NCBI GenBank assembly: GCA_020439745.1
Contig: JAGQSC010000036.1
Coordinates: 124,001 to 188,000 of the forward strand
Reading direction: 5' to 3'
DNA length: 64,000 nucleotides
Origin: Acidobacteriota bacterium
Lineage (GTDB): Bacteria > Acidobacteriota > Holophagae > Acanthopleuribacterales > Acanthopleuribacteraceae
Positions 17,688 to 26,604 of this stretch are shown here, one piece after another. Each line of letters starts with the position of its first letter. Positions within the stretch are counted from its first letter, which is position 1. The translations under genes and the position numbers were made by a program. The notes beneath the pieces are model-generated. The model was not told the origin of the DNA and did not search any database. It saw only the letters and a list, made by a program, of their open reading frames with translations.

Positions 17688-18196
17688 TTCCGACGTTGTG
17701 TCAACTGAGCGCTTCCCCACCTTAACAATCCAAAAATGGCGGCACCCAGCAGAACAAACCAAAGCAGCGACCCGCCAAAAATGATCCATATCCGGGTCTT
17801 AGCGAGCATGAACACGATCAAACACGAACACCCCACCAAGATCATCAGTCCCAGCAGTCGATCGAATCCGGGGATGGCATCCAAAGAAACACTCGTCTTG
17901 ACCACCATTAAGGTCACTAACATGGCGATGATAGGAAGGATATAGGACACAAAACTCACGTCCATCAAATTCTCCCGAGCAATCAGCAGCATGTAACCTG
18001 TAACCACGGCCGCCAACATGCCAGGAACGGTGGTGGCATAAATGGTAACGGCATATAGGTATTTGATCGGGGCTTGGATTCTTCGGTGTCGTGGCGTAGC
18101 GAGCAACACAATCGCGATGAGAGTTGGCCATAAGATCAGTCCCATGAACACCGTGGGATGATGATCCAACCAGTCAAAGAAATCGCGAACGGTCAC
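17675..18196 (-). CDS. Small integral membrane protein
   Basis: 173 residues with five hydrophobic segments (about 15-33, 48-68, 78-98, 112-130 and 137-158) joined by short loops; the tail is basic. Unrecognised family. GTG start at 18196 has AGGAGG six bases upstream. It may be an inner-membrane protein of unknown role. It has no clear operon partner: the next same-strand gene begins 400 bp upstream with a separate ribosome site. Confidence 0.75.
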   Translation of the reverse strand: MTVRDFFDWLDHHPTVFMGLILWPTLIAIVLLATPRHRRIQAPIKYLYAVTIYATTVPGMLAAVVTGYMLLIARENLMDVSFVSYILPIIAMLVTLMVVKTSVSLDAIPGFDRLLGLMILVGCSCLIVFMLAKTRIWIIFGGSLLWFVLLGAAIFGLLRWGSAQLTQRRNYPD

Positions 18197-18248
18197 TGTG
18201 CCCTCCTGCGTCTATATTGGCAAGCAAAACCGCTTCTGGCAACCGCGG

Positions 18249-18605
18249 TTATGCGCCGCTCCAGTGTCGTCTGAAAATGAAATAGACCGCACCCAGGATA
18301 CACAATCCGGCCCAAAGGTAGTCCCACGTGGGTTTTTCCTTAAGATAGAGCCAAGCGAAGGGGAAGAATACGGTTAACGTGATGATCTCCTGTAGAATCT
18401 TTAGTTGCCCTACGGTCATCACCTGGTGGCCAATGCGGTTTGCCGGCACCTGCACCAGGTACTCGAACAGAGCAATGCCCCACGACACTAATGCGGCTAA
18501 TAGCCAATGCTTGTGGGGCATGTTTTTCAGATGCGCATACCAAGCAAACGTCATGAAAACATTGCTGACGACCAGAAGTGAAATGCAAATAACATGAGGC
18601 GACAT
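18249..18605 (-). CDS. DUF486 / DMT-superfamily small membrane protein
   Basis: 118 residues, four transmembrane helices. The sequence MTFAWYAHLK, WGIALFEYLVQVPANRIG and TLTVFFPFAWLYLKEKP matches the DUF486 family, small relatives of drug/metabolite transporters. Transport has not been shown for the family. Start ATG at 18605 has GAGGAGG five bases upstream and is preferred to the upstream in-frame start at 18635, which would overlap the saccharopine dehydrogenase-like gene. Likely co-transcribed with that gene. Confidence 0.86.
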   Translation of the reverse strand: MSPHVICISLLVVSNVFMTFAWYAHLKNMPHKHWLLAALVSWGIALFEYLVQVPANRIGHQVMTVGQLKILQEIITLTVFFPFAWLYLKEKPTWDYLWAGLCILGAVYFIFRRHWSGA

Positions 18606-18624
18606 GTGGCCTCCTCTAGATCGA

Positions 18625-19959
18625 TCAGTGTTCAATCACGTCTTGAAACGCCAACCCTTCAGAGGCCAGTTCGCTCAAGATGGGTTTGTAGATGGCAGGA
18701 TGGGTGGGAATTTGAACGCCTGTTAGCGGTAATTCCTGATTGAGGATCAACTTGACGGCAATCCCCAAGGGCATGCCCACGGTTTTGGCCATGGCTGTGA
18801 TGCCACCCGGTTCACCATACTCGATCAGAGTTGACGTGATCTTTTCGTTTGGACCGTGTTCATAGGTAACTTCCATCTCGTGGACCAGGATCACCATGTC
18901 CCGGGCACCCTGTGGCATGACCAGTTTCTGATTGAGCAATTCAACCATCATATGCGTCGACGTGTTTCCGTTCGCGCCCAGAGATTCATTGGAGAAGAGA
19001 CCCAACCACTTGAGTTTTTGCATCACGGCTCCAGTGGGGTTGATGTTCAGATAAGATGCCACTCGTTGTTCCAACGATCCGCCTGAATGTTTGGGTGTGA
19101 ACATGGAGACCAAGTCGTACATGCTCAGGTCTTTCAAATTGGGAATGCTGAGCGTTTCGTTGGGCAAACCCAACTTGACGATTTGGGACCAGGTCTCGCA
19201 GAAACCGGGATAACGCAGCGTACCGCGGATAAGTGTCTCCACATCTTCCAGTCCAAACGTGTGCTGATAAGTCACCGAGTCCCTATTGGCATAGCCTTCC
19301 ATCATGCCCAGACCCATCACGTCAACCGGCCAGGTTTGCGTGAACAATCGATGGTGGGGAATGATTTTCAGACGACCGTCCTCAAGGAAAATGGCGCCGT
19401 CGCTACCTGACATCACCACGTTTCGCGGGTTCCAGGTGATAGCGTACTGAAGCGGATTGTCCACGGCGCCCGGAGCAGGCAGGCCGCCGCCATAGGAACA
19501 GAATTTTTTGATCTTGCCACCCCGGGCATGGATGCCCTCAATCAGATGCATGGCGGACATGTGATCGATACCTGGGTCCAAACCCATCTCGGTCAAGATC
19601 AACACCCCATGACGCAGTGCGTCCGTGTGCAGGTCCCTCACTTGGGGATTGCAATACGAGGCTGATACCATGTGCTTGCGATGCACCAGGCAATCGTTGG
19701 CGATCATGGGCTGGAACACCGGCGCCAGCAGGTTAACCACGATATCGGCATTGGAAATGGCACCGTTGCGCATATCGACGTCGTTCACATCAAACGGGAT
19801 GGCATTACTGCGCGGATGTCTGGCCACGGCGCGCTCGGCGGCTTCTAGCGACAGATCACCCACGGTTACGAACCAGTCATGTTCCTCCGCATTGTCCAGC
19901 AAGTATTTGATCAAGAACGGCGCACTTCGCCCGGCTCCCAAAACAAGTATCTGCTTCAT
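18625..19959 (-). CDS. Saccharopine dehydrogenase-like oxidoreductase (L-glutamate-forming type)
   Basis: 444 residues. The N-terminal Rossmann domain begins KQILVLGAGRSAPFLIKYL; the central domain includes DPGIDHMSAMHLIE and FCSYGGGLPAPGA, both typical of the LYS9-type saccharopine dehydrogenase. This enzyme splits saccharopine to glutamate and aminoadipate semialdehyde in lysine breakdown, or runs in reverse in fungi. A partner lysine-ketoglutarate reductase is not in the window, so a lysine-degradation role is inference. Start at 19959 has GGGAGG upstream; the open frame runs 39 codons further without a ribosome site. Confidence 0.86.
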   Translation of the reverse strand: MKQILVLGAGRSAPFLIKYLLDNAEEHDWFVTVGDLSLEAAERAVARHPRSNAIPFDVNDVDMRNGAISNADIVVNLLAPVFQPMIANDCLVHRKHMVSASYCNPQVRDLHTDALRHGVLILTEMGLDPGIDHMSAMHLIEGIHARGGKIKKFCSYGGGLPAPGAVDNPLQYAITWNPRNVVMSGSDGAIFLEDGRLKIIPHHRLFTQTWPVDVMGLGMMEGYANRDSVTYQHTFGLEDVETLIRGTLRYPGFCETWSQIVKLGLPNETLSIPNLKDLSMYDLVSMFTPKHSGGSLEQRVASYLNINPTGAVMQKLKWLGLFSNESLGANGNTSTHMMVELLNQKLVMPQGARDMVILVHEMEVTYEHGPNEKITSTLIEYGEPGGITAMAKTVGMPLGIAVKLILNQELPLTGVQIPTHPAIYKPILSELASEGLAFQDVIEH

Positions 19960-20128
19960 GCCAACCTCCCAACACCCAACCGGGCCACGGGATTCTAGCT
20001 CATCCTTGGGATTCGGGCTAGACGACAGTTTGAGGATCGGCGGAAATGTCGCGAATTCAATTTTTTCTTGCATCACTGCACGCCTTTTGCGTTAATGGCG
20101 GCTACTTGTTAAGAGGGAGTATGAAGGG

Positions 20129-20971
20129 ATGAAGTATTTAGCCATATTGTGTCTGATCCCCACTGTTGTGTTTGGCCAGGACGAGGAAGACGTCTACGAA
20201 ACACCGACATTTAATTGGCAGCCTGCTGTGAATCAGACCATGAATGATCTGGCCAGCATTTCGTTGGATGATCGCTACGTGTTCCTTGACGGATCAGAAA
20301 CGCGGCGATTGATGGATCTGTACGGAAATCCGCCAACCGATATGGAGATGGGTTTGGTGGCCCAAGCCGAAAATCCGTTTGGCTGGTTTGTGGTCTTTGA
20401 ATTCGATGACATGGGATTTGTGAAGGACGATGACAAAGACGAGCTGGACGCAGACGCAATTTACGAGTCGTTTTTGGAAGGCTCTAAGCAATCGAATAAG
20501 TACCGTGAAGAAATGGGGATCGCGCCATTGAACTTGGTGGGTTGGAAAGTGGAACCCAACTACGAGGAAACCACCAATAATTTGGAGTGGTGCCTCGAAT
20601 TCGAAAGCGGTGGCGAGCCAGTCCTCAACCACAACATCCGCGTTTTGGGTCGTCGTGGTGTCACCATTGTCACGCTGGTATGTAACCCGGAGCAATTCGA
20701 TGATGCGCTGGCGGGCACACGCCGAATCTTGGAAGGATTTTCGTATAACGAAGGCCAGCGTTATTCCGACTATGTCTCCGGCGATAAGATCGCTGAATAC
20801 GGACTTGCGGCGCTGGTGACTGGCGGGGCAGTGGCCATTGCCGCTAAATCCGGCATTTTGGGCAAATTACTGAAGCCCATACTGTTGGGACTGGCTGCGG
20901 CGGGTGCTTGGATCGCATCCACCTTCAAGAAGATCTTCGCACGCTCGAAGGATGACGATAGACGCGTTTGA
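20129..20971 (+). CDS. DUF2167 family exported membrane protein
   Basis: 280 residues. A signal peptide (KYLAILCLIPTVVFG) is followed by an exported domain, residues 25-215, with DDRYVFLDG, NPFGWFVVFEFDDMGFVKDDD and LGRRGVTIVTLV, the pattern I associate with DUF2167. Two hydrophobic segments near the C-terminus (about 228-248 and 252-270) anchor it. Function unknown. TTGA overlap couples it to the next membrane-protein gene. Confidence 0.83.
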   Translation: MKYLAILCLIPTVVFGQDEEDVYETPTFNWQPAVNQTMNDLASISLDDRYVFLDGSETRRLMDLYGNPPTDMEMGLVAQAENPFGWFVVFEFDDMGFVKDDDKDELDADAIYESFLEGSKQSNKYREEMGIAPLNLVGWKVEPNYEETTNNLEWCLEFESGGEPVLNHNIRVLGRRGVTIVTLVCNPEQFDDALAGTRRILEGFSYNEGQRYSDYVSGDKIAEYGLAALVTGGAVAIAAKSGILGKLLKPILLGLAAAGAWIASTFKKIFARSKDDDRRV

Positions 20972-22047
20972 TTCATCCAGTCTGGGATCTATGGATCCTA
21001 CTCGTCGTCATCTATCTGAGTGAGTGTTTTCTATGGCTCCCTCATGGCACCTGTGCCCTGGGGGGCGCGTTCCGCTGGAAGTGGTTGCGCGGAAACGGGC
21101 TGCTGAGCAACGAAAACGGAAAGTTGATCCCGCTGAGCCCATTGCCGTGGGCTACGGCTGCCCGCATTCCATGGTGGGAAGTTTGTTTGGCCAAAGGCCG
21201 TGTCTGTAGTTTTGTGCCGTTTGCGGTTCCGGGTGAAAGGTACACTCAGCTCACTGAATGCGTTTCGCCCGCGGAACGGGTGCGCGTGGATGGGTCCAGT
21301 GTCTCGGTGGGCTCCCTGGCCATCGACACCCCATCGCCTGCCCATGCATGCGCGTTGGCCGAAAGTCTCACAAAAGCAAAAGACGCCAAACGCTGGATCT
21401 CAAGGCGTCTGGACACCGGGGAAGTTGCCGTCGCCATGGATCGTTTGAAGAAGCACACCCGTCCGGTTCAGTGGCTTAGTAGCATTGAGTGGCTGGCTCT
21501 GTTCGCTGGATTCCCTGGTCTGTTCCTGGGAAGTTGGCCGCTATGGCTGTGGCTGGCCGCTGCGGGCGGATTCATGGGTCTGCATCTGATTACAGTCACT
21601 GTGTTTGTCAGAGCACATCGTCAACTGTATCCTCAACTGGGCTGGCCTGTGAAATGGGGCTTCCTGATGGCAGTGGCGCCCACGCTTGCCATGCGCGCGC
21701 CCGTTCTTCTGAGCACCAACCTTTTCAGCTTCAGTCACCCGTTTGCGGTGTTGGCACATTGCGATGCAACACAGGCATCGGAGATGCTCCATCTGCTGCT
21801 ACGCGATGCCCGATTCCCCGCAGAACCCAGTCAACCGTCTGACGAACAGGCCAAAAAGGTGGTGTCCGATTTCAGAAAGGAAGTCGTACGGGCCTATGAA
21901 ACGGCCATGAAACAGATGAAGGTGGGCGAGGAGACTTTGGAATGCGGCTCCGGCGCCACCTATTATTGCCCGCGCTGCCTGTCTGAATTTACCCGCCAGA
22001 CCGATTGCCACCATTGTGGCGGTCGTACAACCACACCTGTGGGTTGA
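20968..22047 (+). CDS. Unrecognised membrane protein with C-terminal zinc ribbon
   Basis: 359 residues. An N-terminal hydrophobic helix (7-25) and a cluster of helices around 165-255 mark it as a membrane protein. The last 30 residues hold YCPRCLSEF...CHHCGGRT, a four-cysteine zinc ribbon, which would face the cytoplasm. TTG start at 20968 overlaps the DUF2167 stop codon, so the two form an operon and probably a shared membrane complex. No family recognised. Confidence 0.75.
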   Translation: MIHPVWDLWILLVVIYLSECFLWLPHGTCALGGAFRWKWLRGNGLLSNENGKLIPLSPLPWATAARIPWWEVCLAKGRVCSFVPFAVPGERYTQLTECVSPAERVRVDGSSVSVGSLAIDTPSPAHACALAESLTKAKDAKRWISRRLDTGEVAVAMDRLKKHTRPVQWLSSIEWLALFAGFPGLFLGSWPLWLWLAAAGGFMGLHLITVTVFVRAHRQLYPQLGWPVKWGFLMAVAPTLAMRAPVLLSTNLFSFSHPFAVLAHCDATQASEMLHLLLRDARFPAEPSQPSDEQAKKVVSDFRKEVVRAYETAMKQMKVGEETLECGSGATYYCPRCLSEFTRQTDCHHCGGRTTTPVG

Positions 22048-22077
22048 TGCCCCGCCCAGATGCATGGACGGGGCATC
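22046..22077. terminator. Hairpin between convergent genes
   Basis: Nine-base perfect arms GATGCCCCG (22046-22054) and CGGGGCATC (22069-22077) lie exactly between the two convergent stop codons. No T run follows on either strand, so factor-independent termination would be weak. Confidence 0.45.
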
Positions 22078-22083
22078 GAGGGA

Positions 22084-22836
22084 TCAATGCTGTCTTGAAT
22101 GGTGCTCGTGTTCTTGCGGCATATCCTCGATGGTCAGTACCCCATCTCCATTGCGGTCCAGTTGGTGGAACAGAGCTGTTAGTTCCTCCAGATCCAAGCT
22201 GCCGTCTCCGTTCTGATCCAAATGAGGCGGGAAATGATCCACCAGATCGGCACTCACGGCATAGGCCTGCCATTCGGCTTCGGTGAGCGTGCGGTCTTGA
22301 TTGGCATCGGCCTGCATGATGGCGTGGTGAATGGCCATATGCCCATCCTCGCGGCGCATATGCACGACTTCGTCTTCAGAAAGCAGATTGTCGTTGTTTT
22401 TGTCGGTGGCCGTGAATAAGGCTTGCAAGTCATCTTCCGCCACCAAACCATCACCGTTCAGGTCCAGTGGCTGCATTTCGGAGGGCTGATCCATGTGCCG
22501 ACGCCGTTCAAGTAGGATCTCTCCCGATGCGGAACGTTCTCGTTCAGCGACCCATTGGTTCCATTCCTCGCGAGTCGTTTCACGGTTGCGGTCCGCATCG
22601 GCCATCTGGGCTATGTGCGAAGCGGCCATCATTTGCATGTGTTGTTGACGATCCACCTCGTCCAACACGCCGTCACCATTGGCGTCCATCTGGTTGAAGT
22701 GTTCGGTAGCCATGGCAAGGACCTCGTCCAAGGTCACCTGTCCATCATTGTTGGTATCAGCCTGTCTCAAATGAGCGGCCATTTGATCGCCGTGGCCTAA
22801 CAGCATAACGGCACAGAAAACAATGCATACTCTCAT
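22084..22836 (-). CDS. Exported EF-hand calcium-binding protein, about eight EF loops
   Basis: 250 residues. A short N-terminal hydrophobic stretch (VCIVFCAVMLLG) suggests export. EF-hand loops of the DxNxDGxxxxxE type follow: DTNNDGQVTLDE, DANGDGVLDEVD, DLNGDGLVAEDD, DKNNDNLLSEDE, DANQDRTLTEAE, DQNGDGSLDLEE and DRNGDGVLTIED. An eighth, DADRNRETTREE, is degenerate. His- and Met-rich linkers (HMQMMAASH, EHEHHSRQH) could bind other metals. ATG at 22836 is preferred over TTG at 22845. It diverges from the histidine kinase gene 163 bp away. Confidence 0.87.
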   Translation of the reverse strand: MRVCIVFCAVMLLGHGDQMAAHLRQADTNNDGQVTLDEVLAMATEHFNQMDANGDGVLDEVDRQQHMQMMAASHIAQMADADRNRETTREEWNQWVAERERSASGEILLERRRHMDQPSEMQPLDLNGDGLVAEDDLQALFTATDKNNDNLLSEDEVVHMRREDGHMAIHHAIMQADANQDRTLTEAEWQAYAVSADLVDHFPPHLDQNGDGSLDLEELTALFHQLDRNGDGVLTIEDMPQEHEHHSRQH

Positions 22837-22999
22837 GTCAATCAATCCTTTTTATGTGGTCTGGGCCATCCTGGCCTGAGTGTAATCTGAGGCGTAACCG
22901 AGTTAATGTGGTTCGCTTGCCGTAAAGAACCTGTTAAGAATGTAAAAGCTGCTGCCTGAGCGCGTCACAAGGTGCCTTGACTTCTGTTAGATTAGGGTT

Positions 23000-24523
23000 A
23001 TGAAGGCATTGGTATGGTGGTCCGTAGTCTTGACGCTGTTACTGGTCGTTTTAGGTGGTATCCAGTTCCATTGGATCGATCACATGGCAGAGTCCGAGGT
23101 GGAACGCGCCAAAACGCGGCTCAACCATACGGCCCGCTTGATTGCCAGCGCCTTTGACCGCGAGTTAACAGGTCTCTTTGTGGGGTTTATGAATAACCCC
23201 GACCCGCTTGATGCCTACCTGAAGTGGCGCGATGAAACTCTGGCTCCGGACATCATATCGGATGTCTATTTGATCTCTGTGGATGGAACCTTGCAGCACA
23301 TGGATCGCGAGTCCGGCCGGTTTTCAGAGACGGTTTGGCCGGAAACGTTGACTGGATTGATGCCGCGCCAGAATCATCAGCGCATGCGACATAGACCCTT
23401 CATGGACGAGATACCTGCCTTGATGGTGCCCAGGCACAGAGCCGGTCCGCCACAAGGTGTGCTGATCCTGGTGCTCGACAAGTTGAAGTTGGAAACCCAG
23501 CTGATGAATGCCTTGGTGGTCAGCTACCTGAACACCGGTGATGGAGATGACTACCCTTGGCGATTCAGCCTCGTCGATCGCCCGGTTCCAACGCGCCCGG
23601 CAGATGCGCAGGCGCCTATCATGGGACTACGCCGATTCCCGGAATTCAGCCGCGGTCACGATCACAGCGATCAAGAGTGGTACCCATCTCAAGGTGTGTG
23701 GGCCCTTGAGCTCTGGCATCCGCGGGGGCCGATCGAACAGGTAATTGCAATATGGCATCGGGGCATGTTGCTCCACTTGTTGGGGATCATGGCGGTGCTG
23801 GCCGTGGCATTGACCATGACACTGTTGGCCGCCTTCAAGGCGCGTAAATTGGCACAACAACAACTGGCCTTCACCGCCGGTATTTCCCACGAGTTGATGA
23901 CACCCATTGCGGCTATTGGCTCGGCTGCCCAGAACATGACCGACGGGTTGGTATCGGACGGCGCTCAGGTGAAAGAATACGGCGCCATGATCCTGAACGA
24001 GCAGAAAAGGCTTTATGAGTTGGTGGATGAGGTGCTGTCGTTGGCACGCTTACAAACCGAGGCAGTCCAACTGCAGGCAGAATGGGTTTCGGCCCGAGAA
24101 CTCGTTGAGCAGGTGGTGGCCGCGTATCAACACGCCATCCAGCAGGCTCAGGCTACCGTGGATCTCGAAACCGAGTCCGGTATGCAGATCTATGTGGATC
24201 CCGCCAAGTTCAAGCATGTGCTCAGCAACCTGCTTCAGAACGCCTTGAAATACGGCGGCACGGTGGTGAAGATTGCGGGGTCGCGAGAAGGCAACCAGGC
24301 CGTGGTTCGGGTTCAGGATAACGGACCGGGATTACCGCAAGACCGTCGTCTGTTCCAGCCCTTTTGGCGCGGGCCCAATGCCATCCAATCACAAGTGCCA
24401 GGTTCGGGACTGGGCCTCCATCTTGCCCGACAAATGGTGGAAGCCCACGGTGGCACCATACAGGGCGAGAACAAGGGTGGCGCCTGTTTCACCATTCGTT
24501 TGCCGCAACCGGAGGGCGCGTGA
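23000..24523 (+). CDS. Membrane sensor histidine kinase
   Basis: 507 residues. One transmembrane helix at 5-25, an exported sensor region up to about 250 that I do not recognise, and a second helix at 255-278. The HisKA motif follows almost at once: ISHELMTPIAAIG with phospho-acceptor His297. No HAMP linker of normal length is seen. The ATPase part has QNALKYG, VQDNGPGLP and GSGLGLHLARQMVEAHGG. It pairs with the response regulator gene that overlaps its stop codon. The signal is unknown; the divergent EF-hand gene is a candidate target. Confidence 0.92.
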   Translation: MKALVWWSVVLTLLLVVLGGIQFHWIDHMAESEVERAKTRLNHTARLIASAFDRELTGLFVGFMNNPDPLDAYLKWRDETLAPDIISDVYLISVDGTLQHMDRESGRFSETVWPETLTGLMPRQNHQRMRHRPFMDEIPALMVPRHRAGPPQGVLILVLDKLKLETQLMNALVVSYLNTGDGDDYPWRFSLVDRPVPTRPADAQAPIMGLRRFPEFSRGHDHSDQEWYPSQGVWALELWHPRGPIEQVIAIWHRGMLLHLLGIMAVLAVALTMTLLAAFKARKLAQQQLAFTAGISHELMTPIAAIGSAAQNMTDGLVSDGAQVKEYGAMILNEQKRLYELVDEVLSLARLQTEAVQLQAEWVSARELVEQVVAAYQHAIQQAQATVDLETESGMQIYVDPAKFKHVLSNLLQNALKYGGTVVKIAGSREGNQAVVRVQDNGPGLPQDRRLFQPFWRGPNAIQSQVPGSGLGLHLARQMVEAHGGTIQGENKGGACFTIRLPQPEGA

Positions 24524-25209
24524 ATTTCAAGGTCCTGGTCGTGGAGGACGAAACCACGCTGCGGGTAACGATTCGCGACCGCTTGGTGGCGGAAGGCTAT
24601 GAGGTGAGCTTGGCCGCCGATGGCAATCAGGGTTTTGAGCTGTTGCGGACGGGCCAGTTCGACGTGGCCATCAGCGACATCATGATGCCCGGCCGTTCTG
24701 GGACCGATTTAGTTCGAGATGTGCGGGCACAAGGCATCCAGACACCGATCCTGTTGTTAACCGCAAAACGCGATGTGGTGGATAAGGTGATAGGCCTGAA
24801 GATGGGTGCGGATGACTACCTGACTAAGCCGTTTGAGATGGTGGAACTGATGGCACGGGTGGAGGCGCTTTTGCGACGCGCCCGCGCACCGCAAGCCAAA
24901 ACCACCCGTCACTATTGTTTTGGAGACGTGGTGATTGATTACGCGTCGGGTTTGGTGAGTCGCGATGGCGAGACGGTGGCCATGACGCCACTGGACTACC
25001 GCTTGTTGACCTACCTGGTGGAACACCGAGGTGAGGTGTTGAGCCGTGATCGCTTACTGGACGAGGTCTGGGGGTATGACACGGGTCTCATGACCCGAAC
25101 AGTGGACGTGCATATGGTCTCATTACGCCAAAAACTGGAACCCGTCCCTGAGAACCCTCGATATCTGGTCACGGTCCACCGCCGCGGCTACCGCTTCGTC
25201 CCGGATTGA
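24520..25209 (+). CDS. OmpR/PhoB-type response regulator
   Basis: 229 residues. The receiver domain carries the acidic pair in VVEDE, the phospho-acceptor Asp53 in AISDIMMPG, and LTAKRD and DDYLTKPFEM later. The C-terminal winged-helix DNA-binding domain has LTYLVEHRGEVLSRDRLLDEVWG and HRRGYRFVPD. GTG at 24520 overlaps the kinase stop (GTGA), with GGAGG upstream; an earlier in-frame start lies inside the kinase gene and would add about 50 unrelated residues. Confidence 0.95.
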   Translation: MNFKVLVVEDETTLRVTIRDRLVAEGYEVSLAADGNQGFELLRTGQFDVAISDIMMPGRSGTDLVRDVRAQGIQTPILLLTAKRDVVDKVIGLKMGADDYLTKPFEMVELMARVEALLRRARAPQAKTTRHYCFGDVVIDYASGLVSRDGETVAMTPLDYRLLTYLVEHRGEVLSRDRLLDEVWGYDTGLMTRTVDVHMVSLRQKLEPVPENPRYLVTVHRRGYRFVPD

Positions 25210-25324
25210 GGTGGTGTCTTGTATTGCGCCCGCGTTGGCCACGGAAGTCGGTTTAATCCAAAGGCACCATTCAGGTACATCAAAAGAGCCTAGGAATGGA
25301 TCGGTGTGACCTTTATTTGCGCGA

Positions 25325-25684
25325 TTATTGTTGCGCGTTTTCGCTATCCTGGGAGAGTAGTCGAGAAGCTTCTCGTTCAAGAAAAACCATACCCTCGTTA
25401 TCAAGACGCAAGTACAACTGGATGAAACCTTTACGTCGCATCTCAAAAATCGTAAATGGATAAGAAGTGAGATGTAGGTACGCCTGAGTCATGTCCAAGT
25501 ATCCTGCAACCCATTTCCCCTTGCCTTTTGATTCAACCCAAACCCATACCGGTGTTCGTCGCGTCTTTTCCAGGAATGCATCGCCGGCGTCTCGGTTGGA
25601 ACCTTTTAAATCGACATGGTACGCGCTTCTATTTTCGATATAGTCGGGCAACACTACTGTACCAGACGGAATAACCATTTTCAC
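25325..25684 (-). CDS. Unrecognised small protein
   Basis: 119 residues, no signal peptide or membrane segment. The middle reads TPVWVWVESKGKGKWVAGYLD, then YPFTIFEMRRKG and LYLRLDNEGMVFLEREASRLL, a pattern of strands then helix that might be a small SH3-like or PilZ-like barrel. No family recognised. Start is either GTG 25684 or ATG 25678; AAGG precedes the latter. First gene of the accessory region. Confidence 0.6.
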   Translation of the reverse strand: MKMVIPSGTVVLPDYIENRSAYHVDLKGSNRDAGDAFLEKTRRTPVWVWVESKGKGKWVAGYLDMTQAYLHLTSYPFTIFEMRRKGFIQLYLRLDNEGMVFLEREASRLLSQDSENAQQ

Positions 25685-25934
25685 CTTGGCATCCCACTCT
25701 TTGTTTCCTGTGGATTGATTCTTGTACAGATTTGATTCACTTCATGTCAGTGCAGCCTGCGGTTTCAAGGGGGCTAAATTTGACGGACCCTGCCAGATCA
25801 AGAAGAAACAACAATGTAACAGCATCAATTCCTCCTGGAACCACCGGCTGTTGGCACGTAGACAATCAAGACAAATATATCAACAAATCATCAATTCGGG
25901 GTTTGTGCGATTCATTTAATTGCGCTGCTTTTGT

Positions 25935-26357
25935 CTACGGCCCTAACCTGTCTAACGTGCTTCGACGGACTTCCATTGTAATGTCAGGTTGGGACTTGAA
26001 CAGAACAAGGTATCTCTTGAAAGGAAACGACGAAAGAGGTTCGATCTGCAGTTCAGTCCACGGGATGAGTAGCGGTTTGTGAAACAAACGGAAAGGAGGA
26101 ATCGGTTCCATAAATAGCCCGTGGTTATTGGCACCTAGCACCAACAGTCCAGTGAATGAAACACCATTCAAGACAGCTGATTGAAATCGGGCGGTGGTGC
26201 CTTTGAAGGGTTGCTTGCAATGGTATTGGTTGGCCAATTGGGTCCAACCGCTGTTCAGCGATGAGGTGTGTAGAAACCGAATCCAAACACCCACAAAAAC
26301 GGCGGCAAATCCGAATAGGAATAACACATTCAGCAGCGACTTGGTTGCTTCGTCCAT
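25935..26357 (-). CDS. Membrane-anchored paralogue A of unknown family
   Basis: About 140 residues: one N-terminal transmembrane helix (SLLNVLFLFGFAAVFVGVW), then a soluble domain with FQSAVLNGVSFTGLLVLGA and FRLFHKPLLIPWTELQIEP and a final helix RSTLDRLG. The gene at 27070-27507 encodes a clear paralogue, identical in PFRLFHKPLLIPW. The central W.EL following a strand resembles membrane-facing PH-like domains, which is only an impression. The start is uncertain by a few codons (26366, 26360 or 26357); 26357 aligns with the paralogue. Confidence 0.68.
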   Translation of the reverse strand: MDEATKSLLNVLFLFGFAAVFVGVWIRFLHTSSLNSGWTQLANQYHCKQPFKGTTARFQSAVLNGVSFTGLLVLGANNHGLFMEPIPPFRLFHKPLLIPWTELQIEPLSSFPFKRYLVLFKSQPDITMEVRRSTLDRLGP

Positions 26358-26499
26358 CATGTTCACGTATTTGAATTTAGGTCTTGTGGTTCATTATATT
26401 GCGAGTTCGACCAGGGTTGGGTCACGAGAAATTGAAGACACAGCCGATTGAATTATTCGCCAATTAAATAACCGTAGCTGAAGGTTACCGTGATGCCTT

Positions 26500-26514
26500 C
26501 GCGCCGGAGGCGCG
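26500..26514. repeat. Solitary short REP-like hairpin
   Basis: CGCGCC GGA GGCGCG, a six-base perfect stem preceded by CTT. The same unit (CTTCGCGCC.GAGGCGCGGT) heads the larger repeat elements at 33.3 and 36.4 kb and stands alone again at 28172. Confidence 0.7.
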
Positions 26515-26604
26515 GTATGAAATTGGCGTGACGTGACAACCCCAATTTTGGGATAAACAATTTGTCCACATTGTCACGGTTGATGTGAAAACAGGCTCGC
26601 TTTA

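Noticed and set aside
22860-22999. Regulator-binding direct repeats ahead of the histidine kinase gene
   Set aside because: Two TTAA-containing stretches are visible but neither spacing nor sequence is regular enough to call an operator.
25685-25934. Overlapping plus-strand frames of 65 and 116 codons
   Set aside because: They run across and antisense to the membrane paralogue gene, with no ribosome site or recognisable protein pattern; the gap itself shows nothing clear.
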